Shown: one piece after another, positions 50,001 to 59,157 of the stretch | Position numbering within the stretch: position 1 is the first letter of the stretch | Layout: every line of letters starts with the position of its first letter | Source of the DNA: Bolinopsis microptera | Taxonomy: Eukaryota > Ctenophora > Tentaculata > Lobata > Bolinopsidae | Reading direction: 5' to 3' | Assembly (NCBI RefSeq): GCF_026151205.1 | Contig: NC_087084.1 | Coordinates: 14,958,322 to 15,022,321 of the forward strand | DNA length: 64,000 nt | The notes under the pieces: model-generated | Told to the model about the DNA's origin: nothing | Database searches by the model: none | What the model saw: the letters and a program-made list of their open reading frames with translations, nothing else | Program-made: the position numbers and the translations under genes

Positions 50001-50262
50001 TGTTATCTGTGAGGTGTATCCCATGGTTACCACCAGGATAATCTGTGAGGTGTTCCCATGGATACCACCAGGTATCTGAGAGGTGTGCCCATGGTTACCA
50101 CCAGTATCTTGAGTGTTCCAAGGTTTACCACCGGGTATCTGTGAGGTGTTCCCATGGTTCCACCGGGTATCTGTGAGGTGTTCCCATGGTTACCACCAGT
50201 ATCTGTGAGGTGTTCCATGTTACCACCAGTATCTGTGAGGTGTTCCATGGTTACCACCAGGT
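47086..50262. repeat. Minisatellite, 33-bp unit, roughly 95 copies
   Basis: The unit is CCCATGGTTACCACCAGG followed by TATCTGTGAGGTGTT. It is a 3.2-kb array with very frequent single-base insertions and losses but a stable consensus. The many short open frames here (MGTPHRY-, SVRCSHGYHQV-like) are translation shadows. Confidence 0.95.
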
Positions 50263-52479
50263 ATCTGTGTTCCAGCTTAACTTGTTATTTTTCTAAATTT
50301 CTTATTTACCGAATGTTTTGTTTTTAAAGTCTAAATATTACAATCACGCATCCAAACGCTGTATGATTCATCTTAACATTGGTGTAAAAATCTTCTCTAG
50401 TAACGATAAAGTCCCAACTTAGATATTATTACTGATAATTGAAGGTAAGTATTATGTTTGTCTGAAAAATGGATTCCGGACAAAGGAGTGCGCATTAAGG
50501 GCCTTGCTTCAGAATAAAGACGCAAGTTTTAAAATAAACAAACTCCGCGAACCTTTCAACAAAACTAACACCAACAGAGACAAAACCGGAAAGCTCATTT
50601 TCCGGAACTATGGCCATTAATTAATAATTAATTAATAACAATTAATTAAATATTCAGACCAAAAAAAAAGGAGTAGGCAGTAACCCCATTTCTAACAATC
50701 AACCCCTTGTTGGCAGTCAGCCAATAATCCCGTAAACTTGGTAATCTTCGTAAACTTGTAAAAAAATACAGAAAACAGATGATGTGAACCTGGTAATAAA
50801 TTGCATGAGATTAATCAAGCACACCTCGTGATATACCTTTGCGGCCGTTACCATATTGACACTACCTTTTGCGGCCCTGACAATTGAAACTATATTAACT
50901 ATATTAACTCCAATTGCCCGCACCTTGTACTTTAAACTATAGCTATTAGAAACCTCCTGGTTTCTTCTAGATTTAATTATTGAAGCCTAACTGAGGAATC
51001 GATTTATCGGTTTCTATCTCTTCTTCAATGAAAGAAGACAGAACCATGTACTGGGTTACGTGGAATTGCCTACTGTTTATCCACAGAGAAACACTTACTG
51101 GTGAACACATTATGAATAAGAATTCGGTTTTTATTAACAAATATGTTCACAATCTACACTAAACTAACAATGAAGCACAAAACAAGGCATACTTTTCAAT
51201 TGAATTTTGTGTTTTTTGTTACCTAATTTGAGAAGCCTATAAGCTATAAAAACAGGAACTTACATCTTTCAATTCGACAGGGCAAGAAATAGACCAAGTC
51301 AGAGGCTCAGGAGTATTTTTATGCTATTTTCACAATAAGCAATTCGAGTAAAGACAATCCAGCTCACAAACTTAAAGGTCGAAAAACGCAACGGATTTAC
51401 GACATACAGCCTGATAATGGAGAATTGGCAGTGAGTAACATTATATAAAATACTCACGGAATTCCATATGAACTCTGTTAAATAACCTTGGTCCATGTTA
51501 AGAACTTTAGCTGTGACTGTTTCATATTACATGAAGAGCGCTTAACCAAGCTACGTAATGAGTCTTCTTTACTAGGGTATGACAAAGGAAAATGATATTG
51601 TCAATATTTAAAATACAAGCAAAACTTCAAACCTAATGCCACATACTTCATTCAACATACATAATAGTATTAATTTACAGTACTGTTGTTGTTCGAGAAG
51701 GATAAATAAACCCGAATTGATTTCGTAGAAACCTACACAGATTTCGTGGTTCAAGTCAAAACGTCCCGATTAATAATAGTTCCAGTCTTGACATCTTATC
51801 AAATTAAGATAAATTGATATGTAACATGCACTTTTAAAATAAAAGTAATTAAGTGCATATTAGTAATAATTAACATAAAATAGTGTTATCTTGAGCATAC
51901 TAAAAAAGCATAGAGAAAAAGAGACGGAAGATGTATACTGTCAAATCGAAATACATGCACACTGGGTGGGACCTGTGATTATAAGCGAATTTTGACGCAA
52001 CCACCACATATACACCCTTGTTATCAAAGTACGATAAAAACTTTTAAAATTTGGGAACTCTTTAAAATTCATGGTAATTCGTGATGGACCAAAATGTCGG
52101 GTAAAATACTTATTTCACAATTCGTTGAAACAACGTACCTCATAAATTGTTCACATTATATCAACTAATATCGCAAAGAAACTCATTACTCAGGACATTT
52201 CCGTTACATAAAGTGAAAAGTGTCCTTAAATTAATTAAATAATGATCTTAACAACCGTTGGCCACCTCATCTAAACTTTATCAACCTCACCGGAATTCCT
52301 AGAAGTAACCAGGTACCCACAGAAGCCTGCACGCAGACATTCTGGCACGGATTGTGGATATATATTATGAAACCATGACGTCTCATCTGCAGAGTTATTT
52401 ATAACTAGATCCATCGCTACTTACAGTCCACACAGCTCTAGGACATAGCAAGCACTAACATATCAAGTTTAAAAACCTA
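50263..52479. other. No gene seen
   Basis: AT-rich single-copy-looking sequence between minisatellites. An inverted TTAATTAATTA-rich patch lies near 50,617-50,647. Confidence 0.4.
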
Positions 52480-53788
52480 GGGTCCTGAGGAGTAGTTTAA
52501 AACAAGGAGATTCTCGTATACAAACCCTCCATAGTCCATAATGGTGCAACTCGGGCTGAGGAGTAGTTTAAAAAACATGGAGTTTTCTCGGTACACAAAC
52601 CCCATATTGGTGGCAACTCGGATCTGAGGAGAGTTTAAAAAACATGGAATTCCACAACCTCCATAAAGGTGGCACTAGGTCCTGAGGAGTCGTTAAAACA
52701 TGGATTTCTCACAAACCTCCATAATGTGCAACTAGGGGTCAGAGAGTAGGTTTAAAAACATGGAGTTTCTCGGTACACAAACCTCCATAATGGTGGCAAC
52801 TAGGGTCAGAGATAGTTTTAAAAAACAGGGAGTTTCTCACAAACCTCCATAATGGTGGCAACTAGGGGTCTGAGGAGTAGTTTAAAAACATGAAGTTTCT
52901 CGGTACACAAACCTCCATAATGGTGGCAACTAGGGGTCTGAGGAGTAGTTTAAAAACATGGAGTTTCTCACAAACCTCCATAATGGTGGCAACTAGGGGT
53001 CTGAGGAGGTAAGTTTTTTAAAAAATGGAGTTTTCTCCACCAAACCTCACTATAAAGGTGGCAACAGGGGTCTGAGAAGTAGTTTAAAACATGGAGATTC
53101 TCGGATAACAAACGCCATAATGGTGGCAACTAGGGTCGGAGAGTAGTTTAAAACATGAAAGTTTCTCACACACCTCCATAAATGGAGGCAACAGGGGTCT
53201 TATGAGTAGTTTTAAAAACATGGAGTTTCTCACAAACCTCCATGAATGGGTTGCAACTAGGTCTGAGAGTAGTTAAAAACAAGAAGTTCTCACAAACCTT
53301 CATAATGGTGGGCAAAAGGGTCTGAGAGTATTTAAATCATGGAGTTTCTCACAAACCTCCATAATGGGCAACTAGGGGTCTGAGGAGTATTTAGAAACAG
53401 GAGTTTCTCGTATACAAACCTCCATAATAGTGGCAACTAGGGGTCTGAGGAGTAGTTTAAAAACATGGAGTTTCTCGGTACACAAACCTCCATAATGGTG
53501 GCAACTAGGGGTCTGAGGAGTAGTTTAGAAACATGGAGTTTCTCGGTATACAAACCTCCATAATGGTGGCAACTAGGGATCTGAGGAGTAGTTTAAAAAC
53601 ATGGAGTTTCTCACAAACCTCCATAATGGTGGCAACTAGGGGTCTGAGGAGTAGTTTAAAAACATGAAGTTTCTCACAAACCTCCATAATGGTAGCAACT
53701 AGGGGTCTGAGGAGTAGTTTAAAAACATGGAGTTTCTCGGTATACAAACCTCCATAATTGGTGGCCACTCAGGGGTCTGAGGAGTAGT
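52480..53788. repeat. Minisatellite, 63-bp unit (68-bp variant), about 20 copies
   Basis: The unit contains GGGTCTGAGGAGTAGTTTAA, AAACATGGAGTTTCTC and ACAAACCTCCATAATGGTGG. A longer form has GGTAC or GGTAT after TTTCTC. The left part (to about 53,400) is full of indels; the right part is clean. In the clean part the minus strand stays open in one frame with the repeated peptide LVATIMEVCEKLHVFKLLLR, because 63 is a multiple of 3. Confidence 0.9.
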
Positions 53789-53887
53789 GGGGCTGACATG
53801 CCACGTTGTAACAAGTTCTGAGAGGACATGATCTTTTTCTTCCAGTCAGCAACAGCAGAAGCATCGCTCTCGTCCGAGGAGGAAACT
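53750..53887 (-). CDS. Plausible terminal exon running into the 63-bp minisatellite
   Basis: On the minus strand a 3' splice-site-like TATATTGTTTGACAG (ending about 53,888) is followed by an open frame SSSDESDASAVADWKKKIMS then SQNLLQRGMSAPLLLRPLSG. Its last codons lie inside the first minisatellite unit, and it stops after RETPCF. The Ser/Asp-rich then Lys-rich composition looks like real protein, and the codons look unlike the surrounding AT-rich DNA. The gene is not identifiable; earlier exons would lie to the right (above 53,888). Confidence 0.45.
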
Positions 53888-54090
53888 GTCAAACAATATA
53901 AGTAAGGAAATGTAAAAATAAGTTTATGATAGAAGAAAACGGAGTGTTTTCCAGTTTTAGAAATAGTTAAACAGTTAAACGATTATTGAGTGAATTGTTT
54001 GCAAAAACTAAACCATAAGAGAAATTAGAGAAAAAAAATTAATATGGGGTTTTTAAGACTCTCTCCTCGATAGAAGGTTATATAGAAGTA

Positions 54091-54849
54091 CAGGGTGGGA
54101 CAAAAGTCAGTACCCATACGTTGGCCCTTATAGCTCAGTCACTGAGTGCCCAATTGAAATAATTCTTTCTGGTATGACTTAGTACAACCACTGGTTCAGG
54201 GAATTTGGCAACTCAAAAAATATTTGTGTTCATTATTTCAAATAAAGGTTCATTTTCGCATTTATTTGATAGTTTGGATAATTGGATCGAGCTAAATTTT
54301 ATTGAATTGTGTTTGGCCATTTGAATTACGTTTGCTCTGAAAAAAATTAGAGTTGTAGCTTCTCAGATGACTGAGATACGGGGCATAACGAGTTTATTCA
54401 TTACATGTGATCAGGTGATTGGCTTATCTAATCACGTGATAAGGCGACCCTGTTAACCACCCGGTTAAACATTATGGGAATTGTCAAGGCTGCCCAATTA
54501 AGGTGTCCTGTCACATAATCACCCAATCAATTTTGCTAACGAGGTACACAAAATGCTTGTTAATTTCGTCATTCCTAATCCGTTTCACATCATTTTTTCA
54601 GATCAGATGAAACATTTAATAATCTACCCTCTCTTAAAAAATTAGGCGTCCAGCATGTTCAGAGAGAACAGTACAAGGTGTTTTATATTGAATGGGTGTG
54701 GTCTAAATTATTCGAATTTTTAAATTTTGGCGACAGAATCCTCCAACAAGTAGGTACAGTATGCCATCTGCAAAGCAACAACTCTCAAATATAAAACATG
54801 GCGGAGGTATAAGACCCAACGTATGGGTACTGACTTTTGGCACACCCTG
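54091..54849. mobile_element. Mariner/Tc1-type miniature element (759 bp)
   Basis: Terminal inverted repeats of about 35 bp: left CAGGGTGGGACAAAAGTCAG..., right the reverse complement of CAGGGTGTGCCAAAAGTCAG..., with two or three mismatches. TA is present at both borders (54,089-54,090 and 54,850-54,851), the mariner target duplication. The inside has no transposase frame that I can see, so it is non-autonomous. A minus-strand frame over the right end reads VCQKSVPI, the peptide often produced when mariner TIRs are translated. Confidence 0.8.
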
Positions 54850-56500
54850 TATATGGGCGATTTCACGTAAAGTAAATTACACTTTGCACAAAAATTTGGC
54901 CTTATTCTGACTCTCAAGCATTACACAAACATAACAGAATCATGATAAATTGCATGAAACATCTCTTATGTACTCCACACACAGCTATATTAAGATTTTT
55001 ACTCCAACTGCTATGGCTTTTGAGTGAGGCACGTTTGAAAATGTAAAGTAAATTACAGGGCACAAATTGACATTCCTGACCAACGTGTATTGAAATCTCA
55101 TTTCGTGCCCAGGTGTGAGAGTAAACATTTAAATATTTTTCATGCACACTGGCAAATGTCTTGCCTGTACTGGAAAGGGTTTGTTTTGGTAAATGGTTAA
55201 TAGCTGTGTTCTGTAGAAGCCTTTGTTCCTTGTAAAGTAAGTTACTCTTTTGTGTCAAGTAGTTTACACTGTTACACAATCCTTTGATTTTAACTGTTAA
55301 AAGCTGCCCCTTTGTCTTTAATTCGTTTGCTAAGTGTATGAACTATGTAATATATGATTAATAATGATATATCAGTTTATCATTAGCCAATTAAGGGGGC
55401 CGGGGGGGCCTTCATCAAAATTTTCTCGAAATTGACTTTATAGTTGTTTCTAATAGAGGGGAGTGATATCTATCAGATGCTTTTGGTCCCATGGAAAAAT
55501 ATTGTTCCTAGACGAAATTATTATCGGTCAAATGTCAGTGCTTATGTGTAATTGTATTGCGCGAGCGATTTTCAATTTTTGAAAATCTTGGACCTCAAAA
55601 AATCGTCAAAAAACGAGGTTCAAGATTTTCAAAATCGAATAAAATATGTTTAAAGGCCTATCTCAAAATTCTGTTTGGCTCATCTCTTTTAAATTATCTC
55701 TAGAAGAACATATCCTGAAAGTTTCAGGGTGATTGCTCAAAACATGTAGGAGAAAATAGATTTTTAGACTCGATTTTCAGGACACGTGATTGAAAATCGC
55801 TCGCGCAATACAATTACACATAAGTGCTGATCTTTGACCGACAATAATTTCGGCTAGGAACAATATTTTTCCATGGGACCAAAAGCATCTGATAGATATC
55901 ACTCCCTTCTATCAGAATCAACTAAAAAGTCAATTTCGAGGGAATTTTGATGAAGACCCCCCGGCCCCCTTAATTGGTTGATTGATCCACTGATTGGGTC
56001 CACAGTTAGCCCAGTTATACAGAGTAGGTAGGTGGGCGTAAATGTACGAATGTTTCCCAGGTCAAAAATTTGTGTTCAAGCAGGCCACTGGATTTTCTGT
56101 AAAGTAAAGTATTATTTATATTATATTTTCGAAAAGTCAATTTTTAACCATTTTAAACCATTTTTATAGATTTCTTTAATGAAATTCTGACCAGAACCAA
56201 TCTATTATCACTTTTAAATAACTTTTATTCTGTTTGACAATCGTTACTTGTTGTGTTTTACTACTATTACTGAATAAAAAGCATATGTGTAAATTACTTG
56301 ACACGTAAATTACTTGACATGTAACTTACTTGACGCTGGTATTGACATGATCTGATATCTATGGATCCAAATAAACAAGTACATTATGTCTTGACATCAG
56401 AGTTAGCTTGTTTTAGCAAGATTTCAGCAAGAAATAACATGAAATGTGGCCAGCAGAAAACTTTTTTGTTTTTTATGTATAGTAATTTACACTAAAAACA
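54850..56500. repeat. Scattered GTAAATTAC / CTTGAC motif
   Basis: GTAAAGTAAATTACA-like strings occur near 54,866, 55,044, 55,232 (GTAAAGTAAGTTACTC) and 56,099. GTAAATTACTTGACA(C/T) is repeated three times with an 18-bp period at 56,289-56,335. TAGTAATTTACACT occurs near 56,481. No gene accounts for them. Confidence 0.45.
55387..55977. mobile_element. Long inverted-repeat element flanked by TTAA
   Basis: Arms of about 190 bp (55,395-55,587 and about 55,788-55,969) are reverse complements with a few mismatches and small gaps. The outermost part is AAGGGGGCCGGGGGG. TTAA lies at both borders (55,391-55,394 and 55,970-55,973), which is the piggyBac-type target, though the palindrome continues outside it by CCAA/TTGG. 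The middle holds a second hairpin (TTTTGAAAATCTTGGACCTC against GAGGTTCAAGATTTTCAAAA). No coding capacity; a non-autonomous fold-back type element. Confidence 0.7.
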
Positions 56501-57079
56501 GGAGAAAGTAGAATAGCATTGCTCCGAATCTGCTTAAATTTTGAGTCCTAAATTTTGCATACAGCTTCAGTGAAGTGGTATGCACCTTTACAGATCAAGA
56601 ATTAATGAATATTACAACAATCTATTTTTAGTAAACAGCTTTTATTATAGAGTAGTTTTAGCCTGTAAAACATGACAATTTATGGGTATTTTGAAAACGC
56701 GATAACACAGAAACGAAGTGAGATATTTATAAGCGGTTTTTTGTGTCTAACAGTTTATAATCTTCTCTTTCAGACTCCAATCAAAGCTAGTGCCATAACT
56801 GAAATTTATTTTTTTCCCTCCTTGTTCATGTTTCATGAAATTGCCCATATAATGTCAAAAGACTACATCAACATAATGAACAGCAAGAAACGACTGCAGA
56901 TGCCTAACCTAACGTAAAAGACCAAATAACTACAGTGATCCACTAACTAAATCACACCTGAAAAGTGCGTGTCTTATCCAGGTGTTGAAATGAAATGAAG
57001 GACATATAAAGACAATATAAACATTATAAAGTCATATACGAAATGGTAATCTTGTTTTGCTCTTATGAGTGGGTCAATC
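55978..57079. other. No gene seen
   Basis: AT-rich. The 81-codon frame at 56,672-56,917 has no recognisable motif. Confidence 0.4.
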
Positions 57080-57164
57080 ATTTATTTTTAATTGTAGTTG
57101 ACGAAATGAGAGTCTCCACTCAGTGTGGAGACTCTCATTTCGTCAACTACAATTAAAAATAAAT
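57080..57164. repeat. Perfect palindrome, 40-bp arms and 5-nt loop
   Basis: 57,080-57,119 is the exact reverse complement of 57,125-57,164; the loop is TCAGT. The arms read ATTTATTTTTAATTGTAGTT then GACGAAATGAGAGTCTCCAC. The palindrome is flanked by an imperfect direct repeat (TCATATACGAAATGGTAATC on the left, at about 57,033, against TCATATACCAAATGTTAATAATC on the right, from 57,163). Confidence 0.9.
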
Positions 57165-58141
57165 CATATACCAAATGTTAATAATCGGTTGATTCTGTAA
57201 TAAAATGTCCTAAAATTAAACTTATTTTTCATTGAAAATTTCTTGTTTCATTGCATTAATGCATTAATCCATGGAATGTGAAGCAAAAATGAGGAGTACC
57301 AAATGAATATTTAAAAACTTTGCAATTCAGATATAGAAATAAAATTGCATTCAAAAACATGGTGGGGGTGGTGGCGTTGTTATAAAAAAGATCAAAGCAT
57401 CAGTCGTATTTTTAGCTTGATATTATTGTTAAACAGTCAATGAAACGAAAAGTTTTCAATGAAACGAAAAGTTTTCAATGAAACGAAAAGTTTTATTTTA
57501 CATTCCTTTAATCATAAATAAAATAAGAGCTTAAACCACGAATTAGTTAGCTAGAAGTAAACTTGAGGAAATATTTTTGGTGATTGTATATAATTATTTA
57601 AAAAACTTTATTTGGTTGTTAGTATTTTTATTATGGTACCTAAGTGGTTGAATTTAGTGAGACAAGGTCAGTTTCTCTATTATCTAAGAAAAATTTCTAC
57701 TTTACAGTAGGCAATGCTGAGTGGCAGGAATGAGGGACCAAAACGCTTGGGGCTAACAATGGCCCATTTACAAACCACTTCAGACATGGCAATGATGTCA
57801 TTTATGCTTAATTCTTCTGAAACTGACCCTACTGCACTTGTAACATTCTATAAAAATCTCTTCTAAAATAGGTATAAAAATGCATAACACAAAACACACA
57901 AACAAAATGTTTATAATCCTCAGGCATCAAACATTTTTAATGCAACGCTAAATGGTAGCAATGCATTACTGGGCGGCTATGAAGGATTGACATTGTCAAT
58001 ATAAGTTAGGCTTGTCTATCATAAATTGTAAATGTATGTTTGATTTTTAGTTAAACAAAATTGTATGCTTATTTATTATGATAAAATTGTTTTCTTTGTG
58101 CAACTACGATACCAACTTAAATTATAAACTCTTAAAGAATT
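57165..58141. other. No gene; short tandem repeat 19 bp x3
   Basis: CAATGAAACGAAAAGTTTT is repeated three times without change at 57,438-57,494. Otherwise AT-rich with nothing recognisable. Confidence 0.6.
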
Positions 58142-58340
58142 TTCACCCCAGCCGTATTTCTCACAACTGGAGGCATGTCCAAAGAATGTAAGCGGTTTCT
58201 AAATAGAGCGGCAGACCTCATCGCCATGAAAAGAAAAGAGAGGTATTGCGATGTGGTAAGACATGTAAGGAAATAAGATTCGCTATGTTAAGAACCACAC
58301 TCATAGCTCTTCGAGGGTACAGAGGAAAAAAATGGACAGC
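58142..58340 (+). pseudogene. Transposon-derived ORF remnant (GGMSKEC block)
   Basis: The frame from 58,142 reads FTPAVFLTTGGMSKECKRFL, NRAADLIAMKRKERYCDVVR, HVRK, then a stop. One base over it continues IRFAMLRTTLIALRGYRGKK. The combination GGM-x-EC-x2-F-x2-R-A ... KR-x3-Y ... IRFA-x-LR ... LRG matches a block I associate from memory with multi-copy transposon-like proteins of corals, anemones and other invertebrates. I cannot assign the element type. One frameshift near 58,268 and no upstream part. Confidence 0.45.
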
Positions 58341-58870
58341 AAATATGAGACACCACTATCAGAAGTCTCTTATAACCACATCCCTGCCCCTATCAATGAA
58401 ACTAATAAATCAATGAAACTAATAAATCAATGTTTTAGCTCATTTTACAAAGTCAAATATTTAAAACAATTAAAATTGTATAGTGCTCAATTTGTAAATG
58501 ACTAGTTGATCTTTGCTATTGGAAGTTTGTCAAGGACTGGCAGCTAGCGGGGCAAGGAATGCACGGGCTTAGGGGCTTTTGTGCACACCAGAACACTAGC
58601 TCGGTAGATTTTTGGAAACTAGAAGGACTGAAAACTAAAATTGTTTTTGATGGAGGCTGAGGCATGTTTTTGAGAGGGACGGTATAATAGCTTGTGGTAA
58701 CTACTGGCCTTTACTTTAATAGGATGAAGTTTTAGTTTTAGGACAGGAAGAAGGCATTAAGAAGATTTGCTCTTTGTTTACAAGGCAGAATATAAGCAAT
58801 GTTGGTTATAATATGTCCCTATGATGGAGTAGATGTGTATATATCTGATTGTTGATATTTAATATTCAGG
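58341..58870. other. No gene seen
   Basis: AT-rich, with an 18-bp direct duplication (ATCAATGAAACTAATAAA) at about 58,396-58,432. Confidence 0.45.
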
Positions 58871-58874
58871 AGGT

Positions 58875-59093
58875 GACCGGGACATGATTTCAGGCCTGAC
58901 CGGGACCGGGACCGGGATACAAAATGTGACTTGACCGGGACCGGGATAGCTCAAAATTGAGATTATCAATTTACCGGGACCGGGACCGGGACAAGGATGA
59001 AAAATGTGACTTGACCGGGACCGGGACCGGGACCGGGATAGCTCAAAATTGCCAATCCCGGAACCGGGATTCCCGGTACCGGGAATTCCGGTC
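58875..59093. repeat. GACCGG-rich tandem repeats
   Basis: Runs of GGGACC (two to four units) are embedded in a larger repeated module (TGTGACTTGACCGGGACC ... GATAGCTCAAAATTG) that occurs at about 58,925 and 59,006. The right end forms small palindromes (CCCGGTACCGGG near 59,075). Confidence 0.75.
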
Positions 59094-59157
59094 GATTACT
59101 GGTTAATTCATGATCATAATTTATTACTCAACTACTACTACTACTACTATGTCGGAG

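Noticed and set aside
46829-50257. Many 65-190-codon frames with SHGYHQV/MGTPHRY repeats
   Set aside because: Shadows of the 33-bp minisatellite, starting and ending at random indels.
54120-54150. tRNA-like string TTATAGCTCAGTCACTGAG
   Set aside because: Resembles a tRNA 5' region, but there is no GGTTCGA-type B box and no cloverleaf; it lies inside the mariner-like element.
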